Assembly (NCBI GenBank): GCA_002748355.1 | Contig: PDSF01000043.1 | Span: 1 to 64,000 of the forward strand | Reading direction: 5' to 3' | Origin: Planctomycetota bacterium | GTDB taxonomy: Bacteria > Planctomycetota > UBA1135 > GCA-002748355 | DNA length: 64,000 bases | Part shown: piece after piece, positions 56,899 through 64,000 of the stretch | How positions within the stretch are numbered: the first letter of the stretch is position 1 | How the letters are laid out: every line of letters starts with the position of its first letter | Made by a program: the position numbers and the translations under genes | The notes under the pieces: generated by a model | Told to the model about the DNA's origin: nothing | The model's database searches: none | Seen by the model: the letters and a program-made list of their open reading frames with translations, nothing else

Positions 56899-57852
56899 AT
56901 GCGATTGACCTCGATCGCCGTCGCCCTTACCTGCACGGTCTCTCTATTAGCCCAGAACAAGCCCTGCGCCTCTCTGAACGACAACAACAGCAACGTTTCT
57001 ACGGCCATCACCCAGCGCTCCTTCACCGGCCCAAACACCTGGGCATGGCGCTACGTCTCCCCGAAACCACAGGCCGCCCTCGGGCTCCGCATCTTCACCA
57101 AAAACCGCTACTTCAGCGGCTTCATGACTCTTGAGATCTGGAGCGAGAACAGCAGCAGCCAACTGCCCGGCAAGATGCTCCAAAGCGGAACCTGGCGCTT
57201 CGAGAGGGAAAACATCGCCAAGTGGCAGGGTGCCAGATTCAGCGGCTCCGTCCTCCTGCGACCGAAGCAGGCCTATTGGTTCGTGTGGCGCGAGCCGGGC
57301 TTCTCAACGATGCCCACCGAGCCCAGTGGCGTAACGATGACCAAAGCCGTCGTTCGCTCCGGATCCTCCTGGAGGCCGGCGCGCTCGACCGCGCTCAAGT
57401 GGCGCCTGTTCTGCAGCCCCCTCAATACCGTCGGCACCCAGGCCTACGGCAGCTCCTGCGCTGGCTCGAACAAGCGCTTCCCTGCCTTGTTCAACAACGA
57501 AGCACCCAAGCTCGGCAACGCCAGCTTCCGACTCGAGGCCAGTGGCCTACCCAGCGGCGCGGCAGTCATTTGGATCCTCGGTGCCCAGCCATTGTTCAAG
57601 AGCATCCTCCTGCCCGGCACCGCGCGATGCTGGCTGAACACCGACATCGCCGTCCTCATTCCCGGGATCGCCGGGACGGGCAACGTCCAGGCGCGCAGCG
57701 CGGCAGGTCACTGCTACCTGCCACTCCCCATTCGCAATTCACCGCCCCTGCGTGGCCTCTACCTGGGCGCCCAGGTCACGGCCATAGATAAGGGAATGAC
57801 GACAAGCTTGCCGATGGTCTTCACCAACGGCATGCGCTGCACGGTGCAGTAG
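56899..57852 (+). CDS. Secreted protein with planctomycete-type Tyr-Gly-Ser-Ser-Cys C-terminal domain
   Basis: A 317-aa protein. Signal peptide at 1-18; the first domain is beta-rich with Trp-Ala-Trp-Arg-Tyr-Val-Ser-Pro. From about residue 180, Tyr-Gly-Ser-Ser-Cys-Ala-Gly-Ser-Asn-Lys-Arg-Phe-Pro-Ala-Leu starts a module with Gly-Asn-Ala-Ser-Phe-Arg-Leu-Glu-Ala, a Leu-Pro-Gly-Thr-Ala-Arg-Cys-Trp-Leu segment and a closing Leu-Gly-Ala-Gln-Val-Thr-Ala-Ile. I recall this type of terminal module, in many copies, from certain planctomycete genomes. Even cysteine number suggests disulfides. Function unknown. Confidence 0.6.
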   Translation: MRLTSIAVALTCTVSLLAQNKPCASLNDNNSNVSTAITQRSFTGPNTWAWRYVSPKPQAALGLRIFTKNRYFSGFMTLEIWSENSSSQLPGKMLQSGTWRFERENIAKWQGARFSGSVLLRPKQAYWFVWREPGFSTMPTEPSGVTMTKAVVRSGSSWRPARSTALKWRLFCSPLNTVGTQAYGSSCAGSNKRFPALFNNEAPKLGNASFRLEASGLPSGAAVIWILGAQPLFKSILLPGTARCWLNTDIAVLIPGIAGTGNVQARSAAGHCYLPLPIRNSPPLRGLYLGAQVTAIDKGMTTSLPMVFTNGMRCTVQ

Positions 57853-57902
57853 CGCTTAGCTGCAGAAGCGCCAAGCTGAGCGATTGGTAGTGAGTCCCGC
57901 GA

Positions 57903-57922
57903 GCCGCTCCCTCAGGAGCGGC
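57903..57922. terminator. Hairpin with the kinase stop codon in its loop
   Basis: GCCGCTCC (57903-57910) pairs perfectly with GGAGCGGC (57915-57922); the 4-nt loop ctca contains the minus-strand kinase stop. It lies between convergent genes. No T-tract follows on either strand. Confidence 0.55.
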
Positions 57923-58841
57923 CGATGAATTCCTCGAGATCCAGGCAGAGCTCTTCGAGCCCATACTCCGGCACCGTGATGCAGCGATAGACGATCTCTT
58001 CGAGACCATCAGGCGTCTTCGGGTTCAGGACGTGCGGCGGGGCGTAGCTCAGGAAGTAGCTGAGTGACAAGCGAATCGTCTCGCCCTTGCACTTCTGCCC
58101 CGCGTACTTCCACGGCACCTCTTCGAAGGGCAGGGTGCCGGTCAGGATCTCATAGATCATGATCCCGATGGCCATCACGTCAGCCTTGGCATCGTTGAGA
58201 AGCAAGGGGTTGTAGTAGGGCGTCGTCGAGAAGAGATCGCCCTCGGGGCTGCGGATGGCTGGATCGATCATCACGATCTTGCCAGAAGGCTTGACCACCA
58301 AGTTCTCCGGTTTGAGATCGCCGTGGCACTTGAGTGCGCCCTCGCTGCGTAGCTCGATCAAGGCCCGAACCACCGCGAGGAACCAGTTGAGATGGATGCC
58401 CTCAAGGTTGCGAATCTTCTCGCGCAGGGTCTTGCCGCGAACGTGTTCGGTCGCGAGCACCGGGCGACCTTCGTGCTCGATCAATGCCCGCAGCTTGACG
58501 ACATGCGGCGAGACGACACGACCAAGGAGTTCCGCCTCCCGGCGTAGCGAGTCATCGATCTCCTTGCTGTTCAGGAAATCGACCCGAGCTCCCTCGGGAC
58601 TCACGAGCACCGCCTCCCCCGGTGTCTCGTCCGGACTAATCCCTTGTTCAGATCGTCTGGCCGTAACCTCGAGGAGCCGAGTAACGTATGGGCCACCTCC
58701 AGCCATACTGCCGAACTTGAGTGCCGCCTTTTCCTTCGTTTCCGGGCGTTCCCCCAAATAGACGTAAGAGAAGCCGCCTCGACCCAGGAATCGCTGGATC
58801 TGATAGCCCCCTACGACTTCACCGATGGCGAGCTTGTTCAT
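57912..58841 (-). CDS. Atypical Ser/Thr protein kinase
   Basis: The 309-aa kinase domain is soluble, with no membrane segment. The Gly-rich loop is Gly-Arg-Gly-Gly-Phe-Ser-Tyr-Val; Lys42 (Ala-Ala-Leu-Lys) and Glu102 (Arg-Glu-Ala-Glu) are in place; the catalytic loop is His173-Gly-Asp175-Leu-Lys-Pro-Glu-Asn (HGD for HRD). DFG is replaced by Asp193-Pro-Ala, and no APE motif is seen. About 50 extra residues lie between the lysine strand and the C-helix. Asp175 and Asp193 remain, so activity is possible. It is divergent from the large lipoprotein gene, 180 bp away, and may regulate it or the envelope; that is conjecture. Confidence 0.85.
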   Translation of the reverse strand: MNKLAIGEVVGGYQIQRFLGRGGFSYVYLGERPETKEKAALKFGSMAGGGPYVTRLLEVTARRSEQGISPDETPGEAVLVSPEGARVDFLNSKEIDDSLRREAELLGRVVSPHVVKLRALIEHEGRPVLATEHVRGKTLREKIRNLEGIHLNWFLAVVRALIELRSEGALKCHGDLKPENLVVKPSGKIVMIDPAIRSPEGDLFSTTPYYNPLLLNDAKADVMAIGIMIYEILTGTLPFEEVPWKYAGQKCKGETIRLSLSYFLSYAPPHVLNPKTPDGLEEIVYRCITVPEYGLEELCLDLEEFIGRS

Positions 58842-59022
58842 GCGTTCCGTTTCTCGTGCCGCTCAGGGCACGCCCCCCCTCCTGACAGGCGATTTCATCG
58901 GGGCCACAGATCAAGAAATTGAGACTGCGCCGATCGTGAATTGTGCACGTCAGCAAAGCATCGATGGCAGCGCCCGATCCTGGACCCCAGCCAGGATTTT
59001 CAGCGCAACTTGTTTTTGGACA

Positions 59023-61728
59023 GTGGTTTCCGAGCACTGCCAAGAACGGGACAGAGCCGCGACGCGGCTCATCGTCAGGGCCTTGCTCCCGATGATCCTG
59101 GCCCTACTCCCCGCCTGTGGTGGCGGCGGCAGCGCTGGCGGCGGCGGCGGCTCCCCCCTGGCCCCCACCCTGATGAGCGCTGTCGTGAGCGACGCAACCC
59201 CGCAGAGCGGAGACCGTCTGACCCTGAACTTCAGCGCAGATATCACCCTGGCAGCGAACGCCATCCTCAATGACCAGGACCTGGTTTTCTCGGGGCCAGG
59301 CAGCGTGGGGAGCGTCCAGGGGGCGCCCAGCCTGATCCACTCCCGGGCCCTGCAGCTGAGCCTCGGCGCTGGCGTCAATCTCAGCCCAGGGACGACAAAG
59401 ATCGCACTGGCAACGACTCAGGACATCGTCCTCGACGCCAGCGGCAAGCTGCTACGCAGCTCAAGCCAGGTGACGATCCAAGGCTCAGACGGCAACCGTC
59501 CCAGCGTGTCGCTGCTGACCGCGAACGGGGTGATGAACTTACTCAACGGCAACGGCAGCGCTGGCGGCAAACTGCTACTGCCGCGCAACGGCTTCTCCAT
59601 CGATGCCGAATACAGCGACCCCAGCTCGGCGATCGACAGCAGCAAAATCTACCTGAGCGCAGACAGGCCCGTCTTCGTAGGCGGCTCGCAGCGAAGCCCC
59701 GGAAGCAACCTGGCAACCCTGCTCAGCGGCACCGTCACTGCGACAAGCGCCAGCTGGAGCTTTGGCTCTATGGACTCGCTTCCCATCGGCGACACAACCT
59801 TGACCCTGACCGTGGCCGACAGCAGCGGCGAGGTCTCGACACCGCAAAGCCTGACCGTGCAGAGCCTGGACCCCAGCCATCAGCTCCGCCCCTTCGAGAG
59901 CGGACAGATTTGGTATCTCGATACCACTCGCGATCTTGATAGCTATTCGCTGTCCGGGACGACGATCAGCATCGCGGCACCGGCGACCCCCAACAGCATC
60001 CCCGACTTCCTCGAAGAACTCCGCATCCTCGGCCTGCGCTCCGACGCACCGGCCAGCAATGTCAGCGGCGGCAAAAACTCCAACGAGGTCGTCCTCGATC
60101 TCCTGAAAGCCGAGATGCTGAAACAGCTAGGGCTGCTCTACTCGGGGGTCAACGTGAGCTTCACCTTCAACTCGCCGGGCAGCTTTCCCAGCGGCCAGGT
60201 CACGGTCCCCTATGCCCGCCAATCATGGTCAAAGATCGCGATCGGCAGCAATCCGCTGACCAAGAGCAGCGGATCATCGACGACGCCCGACAGCAGTCCC
60301 CTAGGCCTCGCCTTCTACGACGCCAACAACAACAGCCAAGAGGACAACAGCGGCGAGAACATCACCGGGCTCGGACAAACACGCCTCGGGATCATGCCTC
60401 TGGTCCTGATCTCTTTCGCCATCAACTCCGGGCCCAACACCTTCACCCTCACCTTCAACCCCTTCATCAAGAACCGCGGCACCCCCATCGGAGAGGATGC
60501 CGGAGATCGCGCTAGGCTGCAGAGCATCCTCTCGAATGCCACGCCGAGCGATTCCCGCGAAACCCAGATCAGCAAGGCCATCAAGGCCTGGGCCCGTTTC
60601 CTCGCGGTCGTCGCCGCACACGAGTGTGGACATTCGATGGGCCTGGTCGCCGACGGTGCCCAGCCCAGGGGGCTCTTCGGCGGCATGAGCTTTGACAGTG
60701 GCAAAGCGGGCGCCACCGGACACATTCGATTCGCCAGTGGCCAGGTCTTCCCCAACGGCGCCCAAGAGATCATGGAGCCCGAGATCGACTATGAGCGGGC
60801 GCAGGCCACCGCGACCGGATTCAATGCGCTCTTCGCCAGCTACCTGCGGGAGCGTGGACTCTACAACCCCGCCCTCCCAAGTAAGCTCCGCCCTCGCGAG
60901 GATACTCCCCCACTCCTCTCCGCCAATCTCGATCAGCCGGTGCGCTACGACCTCGCCTGGCGAGACGCGACCCAAGTCGCCATCGCGCGCGTGCGACGGG
61001 TCGGGCTGGGTCACGAGCTTCGCGTCGAACGCTTCCTCAAAGGCGAGGGGCAGAGGCGCATACGGCTACTTTCGCTTGATCGGACCGGAGCGCACGAGCG
61101 TGTCTTCGTCAGCAAAGAGCCCTGGCTCGTCTTCCTACGCCAGAGCGGCGAGAGAGCCATGCTCTTGCAGAACCCCGGCGTCCAAACCCGTATCGTCGAT
61201 GCCCAGCACCAGGCCGTCCTCATCCGTAGCCTTGAGCGCATCGCCGCGCTTCAGCTGAGCGAGCCATCCCAGCTCGGCCACGAAACCGCCCTGCTGCTCC
61301 AAACGGCAAACGCCCTTCCCGGGCGCTACGCCGCTTGCGCCAGCGCGCTCTTGGCTGCTGTTCTGAGCCGACCCGAAGCACGCGCACAGGTTTCGCTGGC
61401 AGAGGGACAAGAGATGGCCAGACGCGCCGGAGAAGCCAGCGAAGCGCCAGCCCTGCGCCGGCTCTTCCTCAGCCTCGCCGTCGAGGCGGCTCCGAGCGCA
61501 GCTCTCTTGGCTCTTCGCTCCCAGCTACGCGGAGAGGATGCTCCACGCTATGCCCGCCACTGCGCCGCGGCGCTGAGCTGCCTACTGCCGGGACGAGAAA
61601 TCGAGTTCCTAAAGCAGCAGCTGGACGCTGCCAGCCCAGCACGCATCCAAGCCGTGCGCAGCGCCATGCAGGAACTCGGCAGCAAGGACGCGCTTCGGGC
61701 ACTGGAACATCTAGGCAGCGGGAGATAG
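59023..61728 (+). CDS. Large metalloprotease-like lipoprotein with HEAT-like C-terminus
   Basis: The protein has 901 aa from a GTG at 59023. The start is uncertain: the frame runs back to 58825, but only from about here does a signal with Leu-Leu-Pro-Ala-Cys lipobox follow. After the Cys comes a Gly/Ser-rich linker (Gly-Gly-Gly-Gly-Ser-Ala-Gly), then Ig-like beta domains. Residues 533-537 are His-Glu-Cys-Gly-His, a zinc-protease motif, continuing Ser-Met-Gly-Leu-Val-Ala-Asp; a metzincin's third ligand would fall on Ala, and Asp is one place further. A Met-turn-like Glu-Ile-Met-Glu-Pro-Glu-Ile-Asp comes about 50 residues later. The last 250 residues are alpha-helical HEAT-like. Likely outer-membrane or surface bound. 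Confidence 0.72.
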   Translation: MVSEHCQERDRAATRLIVRALLPMILALLPACGGGGSAGGGGGSPLAPTLMSAVVSDATPQSGDRLTLNFSADITLAANAILNDQDLVFSGPGSVGSVQGAPSLIHSRALQLSLGAGVNLSPGTTKIALATTQDIVLDASGKLLRSSSQVTIQGSDGNRPSVSLLTANGVMNLLNGNGSAGGKLLLPRNGFSIDAEYSDPSSAIDSSKIYLSADRPVFVGGSQRSPGSNLATLLSGTVTATSASWSFGSMDSLPIGDTTLTLTVADSSGEVSTPQSLTVQSLDPSHQLRPFESGQIWYLDTTRDLDSYSLSGTTISIAAPATPNSIPDFLEELRILGLRSDAPASNVSGGKNSNEVVLDLLKAEMLKQLGLLYSGVNVSFTFNSPGSFPSGQVTVPYARQSWSKIAIGSNPLTKSSGSSTTPDSSPLGLAFYDANNNSQEDNSGENITGLGQTRLGIMPLVLISFAINSGPNTFTLTFNPFIKNRGTPIGEDAGDRARLQSILSNATPSDSRETQISKAIKAWARFLAVVAAHECGHSMGLVADGAQPRGLFGGMSFDSGKAGATGHIRFASGQVFPNGAQEIMEPEIDYERAQATATGFNALFASYLRERGLYNPALPSKLRPREDTPPLLSANLDQPVRYDLAWRDATQVAIARVRRVGLGHELRVERFLKGEGQRRIRLLSLDRTGAHERVFVSKEPWLVFLRQSGERAMLLQNPGVQTRIVDAQHQAVLIRSLERIAALQLSEPSQLGHETALLLQTANALPGRYAACASALLAAVLSRPEARAQVSLAEGQEMARRAGEASEAPALRRLFLSLAVEAAPSAALLALRSQLRGEDAPRYARHCAAALSCLLPGREIEFLKQQLDAASPARIQAVRSAMQELGSKDALRALEHLGSGR

Positions 61729-61757
61729 CTCTCAGCAGCACTCCAGCCATTCCCAGG

Positions 61758-61806
61758 GCTGCCTAGCGGGCAGCTGGGGGCATCGAGAGCATGCTCCCCT
61801 GCCCCC
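61758..61806. terminator. Hairpins between convergent genes after the lipoprotein
   Basis: GCTGCC (61758-61763) pairs with GGCAGC (61769-61774) over five bases, and GGGGGCA (61776-61782) pairs with TGCCCCC (61800-61806), with the palindrome GAGCATGCTC in its loop. They separate the lipoprotein and the small membrane protein genes, and probably end both transcripts. Confidence 0.55.
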
Positions 61807-61824
61807 GATCAGCGGCCTACCCAG

Positions 61825-62268
61825 CTATCGGGAGCCTTCATCGCTTGCCGAACCATCGGCAGCACGGCTCAGCCGCATCACCCCATTGGCCAGGATCGCC
61901 AAGCCAATGCTCGCGAGGATGAGCCCAAAGGCCAGCGGCTCAGGCCGTGCCCACACCGAGACCAAGCCAATCACCGTCAGCACGAGCCCAGGGCGCAGGC
62001 CGCGAACGAGGCTGGCACAGTGTGCCGCCCCCAGACCAAGAAAGCTCGCGAGCTGAACGAGGACGATACTGCCGACTATCGCATGCCCGACGAGCACCAG
62101 GGGCTCTTGGGCGAAGCCGTGCAGTTGTGGGCCATGCTCCGGCCCCAGCCAGGGAAAGCTGCACGCGACACCATAGGCAATACCGCCATAGAGGGTGAGG
62201 CGCTGATCGTTGCTCAGGCGCGGCCCGGATTCCGTTGCCAAGAAAGCTCTCCCAAAACCGCCCAGCAT
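61825..62268 (-). CDS. Small polytopic membrane protein, function unknown
   Basis: This 147-aa protein from the ATG at 62268 has four hydrophobic segments (around residues 27-42, 57-80, 91-104 and 110-131) with short Arg/Gly loops, so it likely spans the membrane three or four times. The C-terminus is charged and Ser/Asp-rich. I do not recognise a family. It is convergent with the lipoprotein gene and co-directional with the repeat-ended gene upstream, 24 bp from that gene's original-looking stop. Confidence 0.6.
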   Translation of the reverse strand: MLGGFGRAFLATESGPRLSNDQRLTLYGGIAYGVACSFPWLGPEHGPQLHGFAQEPLVLVGHAIVGSIVLVQLASFLGLGAAHCASLVRGLRPGLVLTVIGLVSVWARPEPLAFGLILASIGLAILANGVMRLSRAADGSASDEGSR

Positions 62269-62292
62269 CGGGGCCAGGCCCGCTCAACGCAA

Positions 62293-62445
62293 TTTGGCGG
62301 CGGGAGCTAGCTGCTTCTGCAGCCAGTCCCGCGCCTAGCGACGCTGCGCGGCGGGCGGAAGCTGCTTCTGCAGCCAGTCCCGCGCTTGTCGACGCTGCGC
62401 GGCGGGCGGAAGCTGCTTCTGCAGCCAGTCCCGCGCTTGTCGGCG
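62293..62445. repeat. 51-bp tandem repeat (two near-perfect copies plus a diverged one) at a gene's 3' end
   Basis: Copies lie at 62344-62394 and 62395-62445 (one difference near the end), with a diverged copy at 62293-62343. Each full unit encodes 17 residues (Arg-Gln-Ala-Arg-Asp-Trp-Leu-Gln-Lys-Gln-Leu-Pro-Pro-Ala-Ala plus ends) on the minus strand. In the last copy the Gln codon is TAG, ending the protein early. Confidence 0.9.
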
Positions 62446-63516
62446 CTGCCCGGGGCTGTCCAGCGGCATAGCCCAGGCCAGCCGCTTCGCGGCCAGCTTG
62501 GCGAAATCCAGTCCATTCCCGACATAGCGCCCACGCATCTGCCGCGCCGGAGGAAGCACCCGGTGCAGGGTCTCCTTGCGCCAGGAAATCAGCAGCTCAA
62601 GGGTCTCGGGAGCCCCGGAGGCGAGCTGCAAGCGGGTCACGAAGTCGATACCGCCCTGGCCGCGCAGTAGCTGCACCCGAAACTCGGGACCCAGCGGCAG
62701 GACCAGGGGCTCGCCTTTTCTCGCCAAGTAGCGCCGCGGCTTCTTGGCCTCCTTGCTGAGCAGGAGCTGGCTCGTCGCCTCCGCCACGGCCACGACATGC
62801 TTGCGCGAAAGCGGATACTGCGCGCTGCGCAGCGGCATGATCTCGGCGAGCTTGTAGTTGCTGGCCTGCCAGAGTTGGCCGATGAAGTGCAAGCGACTGC
62901 GCCGACTGGCGCCGTCGTTGACGAGCAGCGGCCGCAGCAGCAGCCAGGGTCCAAAGCGGCTCAGCTCAAGGACGGAGCGTCCGCCCTCACAGAGGTAGTA
63001 GCGAGCCCCCTCGAAGGGACGCGCGCGCAGACGGCGGATCTGAGCCCGGCCATTGCGCAGCAACAACTCGCTCGTCCCACCATCGACGAGTTCGACCAGC
63101 TGGAGCCGGCGCCCCCGACCAGGCACAAAGCGCAGCTCGGAGCCATCCAGAAAGCGCAAGGCGAAGCCGAAGGGCGCTGCAGCGGTCAAGGGTCGGCCCT
63201 GGGCCAGGAAGCGCCCCTTCGCATCGATGGCCAGCTCGGGGGCACCGGGGTGGCGCAGGCGAACCCCATCACCACTCAGCTCGACCTCCACCCCACCTGG
63301 ACTGCGCAGGCGGTAGCGGCCGATGCGCTGCAGCCCTTCCTTGCCCCGGACCAGCCCGGGACCAAGGCCAAGCGCCTCGGCGCTGAGCGGTGCCTGGGCA
63401 TCGGCGCTGAGCGTCGGCCAGAGAGAAAGCTCCAACCGCGCAGTGTCTCGACTTTGGGCCGAGACAGAGGCAGCAAGCGGGAGCAGGCACAAAAGGAGGG
63501 GAAGGGACGCTCGCAT
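62335..63516 (-). CDS. Secreted protein with tandemly repeated and prematurely ended C-terminus
   Basis: The protein has 393 aa from the ATG at 63516; the frame to 63555 lacks support. Signal peptide at about 1-20 (Leu-Leu-Leu-Cys-Leu-Leu-Pro-Leu-Ala-Ala-Ser-Val-Ser-Ala-Gln), then a beta-rich domain of unknown family, with Trp/Tyr/Phe pairs such as Arg-Tyr-Tyr-Leu-Cys-Glu-Gly. The end has two full 17-residue repeats. A TAG at 62335-62337 stops translation where a third repeat begins. Reading past it gives Ala-Arg-Asp-Trp-Leu-Gln-Lys-Gln-Leu-Ala-Pro-Ala-Ala-Lys-Leu-Arg and a TGA at 62284-62286, which looks like the ancestral end. Confidence 0.65.
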   Translation of the reverse strand: MRASLPLLLCLLPLAASVSAQSRDTARLELSLWPTLSADAQAPLSAEALGLGPGLVRGKEGLQRIGRYRLRSPGGVEVELSGDGVRLRHPGAPELAIDAKGRFLAQGRPLTAAAPFGFALRFLDGSELRFVPGRGRRLQLVELVDGGTSELLLRNGRAQIRRLRARPFEGARYYLCEGGRSVLELSRFGPWLLLRPLLVNDGASRRSRLHFIGQLWQASNYKLAEIMPLRSAQYPLSRKHVVAVAEATSQLLLSKEAKKPRRYLARKGEPLVLPLGPEFRVQLLRGQGGIDFVTRLQLASGAPETLELLISWRKETLHRVLPPARQMRGRYVGNGLDFAKLAAKRLAWAMPLDSPGQRRQARDWLQKQLPPAAQRRQARDWLQKQLPPAAQRR

Positions 63517-63603
63517 GGGAGCTTCATCGACGCCCCAGCCGTCCCGGATGAACAATTCTGCCTTCGCTGTGGGCGGCGCCAGGACGCGGCGAAGTCCAGG
63601 CGC

Positions 63604-63635
63604 CAGGAGCCCCCAGCATCAGGAGCCCCCAACGT
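63604..63635. repeat. Imperfect 16-bp tandem repeat downstream of glyA
   Basis: caggagcccccagcat at 63604-63619 is followed directly by caggagcccccaacgt at 63620-63635, 13 of 16 bases identical. It lies 14 bp beyond the glyA stop. It is consistent with the other gene-end duplications in the window. Confidence 0.65.
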
Positions 63636-63648
63636 CAAACGAGCAGCC

Positions 63649-64000
63649 TCACTGCGGCAGCGGATACTTCTCCGCCATCGCCGCGATCTGCGCCGAGACC
63701 TCCGGCAGCTCGCTCTCGCCCTTGGTCACCAGGCGATCGATGCACTCCGCCAGCTTCCCGATGCCATCCACATCCATGCCGCGGGTCGTAACCGCCGGGG
63801 TGCCCAGGCGAAGGCCGCTGGTCTCCTGCGCCGGACGCGGATCGCCGGGGATCAGGTTCTTGTTGACCACCAGGTTGGCCTTGCGGCAGCGCTCTTCGAC
63901 CTCGGCGCCACTGAGCCCCTTGGGACGCAGGTCGACGAGGATCAGGTGGGTATCCGTGCCTCCGGTCACCAGCTCGTAGCCATAGCCGAGCATCGCCTCG
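63649..64000 (-). CDS. glyA: Serine hydroxymethyltransferase, C-terminal part (runs off the window)
   Basis: The last 117 residues or so of a PLP enzyme that interconverts serine and glycine and supplies methylene-tetrahydrofolate. Visible family blocks are Val-Thr-Gly-Gly-Thr-Asp-Thr-His-Leu-Ile-Leu-Val-Asp-Leu-Arg, Asn-Lys-Asn-Leu-Ile-Pro-Gly-Asp-Pro-Arg, Gly-Leu-Arg-Leu-Gly-Thr-Pro-Ala-Val-Thr-Thr-Arg-Gly-Met and the ending Tyr-Pro-Leu-Pro-Gln. The PLP lysine and N-terminus lie beyond the right edge. The stop is TGA, followed shortly by a short tandem repeat. Confidence 0.93.
   Translation of the reverse strand, partial: EAMLGYGYELVTGGTDTHLILVDLRPKGLSGAEVEERCRKANLVVNKNLIPGDPRPAQETSGLRLGTPAVTTRGMDVDGIGKLAECIDRLVTKGESELPEVSAQIAAMAEKYPLPQ

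Noticed and set aside
57850..57881. Weak 16-bp repeat after the secreted-protein stop
   Set aside because: Only about 10 or 11 of 16 bases match between the two halves; too weak to count among the stop-codon duplications.
1..64000. Mobile elements, CRISPR arrays, tRNA or rRNA genes
   Set aside because: I saw no transposase or integrase, no regular spaced repeats, no tRNA T-loop pattern in a cloverleaf context, and no rRNA-like stretch.

Overview
The window is about 64 kb of GC-rich bacterial chromosome holding roughly 50 protein genes. I see no tRNA, rRNA, CRISPR array, insertion sequence or prophage. The gene content and protein styles suggest Planctomycetota. These include many secreted HEAT-type and low-complexity proteins, a DUF3299 protein, a Gld-like ABC exporter operon with DUF4340, an M16 double-domain protease, and a secreted protein with a Tyr-Gly-Ser-Ser-Cys C-terminal domain of the sort I associate with planctomycetes. 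This assignment is an inference; no ribosomal gene is present to test it.

Layout. 0.5-4.7 kb: a radical SAM/SPASM protein and a Wzz-type polysaccharide co-polymerase fused to a degenerate tyrosine-kinase domain. 4.8-9.1 kb (minus): a three-gene 2-oxoacid:ferredoxin oxidoreductase operon whose first gene fuses PorG, a GltD-like flavoprotein and PorD. 9.4-12.3 kb (minus): a four-PDZ HtrA protease followed by a catalytically dead relative. 12.5-18.1 kb: EboA-like and EboB-like proteins, separated by a small secreted protein, a GT-C membrane glycosyltransferase and dihydroorotase. 18.3-22.7 kb (minus): a HEAT-repeat secreted protein, a DUF3299 protein and topoisomerase I. 22.8-27.5 kb: a GT2, a polysaccharide flippase, an HDOD protein and a glycosyltransferase. 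27.5-32.0 kb: QueD/IspG, a lone ABC ATPase, glutaredoxin and thioredoxin reductase. 32.1-34.6 kb: an AlgD-like sugar-nucleotide dehydrogenase and a glycosyltransferase. 34.7-38.4 kb: NnrE, an aldo/keto reductase, a SurA-like isomerase and a seven-iron ferredoxin. 38.5-45.5 kb: YgfZ divergent from a full iscRSUA-hscBA-fdx operon, closed by a 22-bp hairpin. 45.6-53.1 kb (minus): a TonB-dependent receptor, then the ABC exporter operon. 53.2-64 kb: an M16 protease, secreted proteins, an atypical Ser/Thr kinase divergent from a metalloprotease-like lipoprotein, and the end of glyA.

How the genes fit together. Iron-sulfur metabolism recurs: the ISC assembly operon, YgfZ, two ferredoxins, Fe-S-bearing Por subunits, IspG, and a TonB receptor that could import iron or another metal complex. 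Envelope polysaccharide synthesis is the second theme: the chain-length protein, flippase, several glycosyltransferases and a GDP-mannose-type dehydrogenase. They sit in several small groups rather than one locus. Most tandem genes are coupled by 4-bp ATGA overlaps.

The most unusual signal is at the DNA level. Short tandem duplications, mostly 14-17 bp, sit on or just beside the stop codons of several unrelated genes. A 51-bp version at 62.3-62.4 kb has apparently moved a protein's stop codon. This is not explained by any annotated element.
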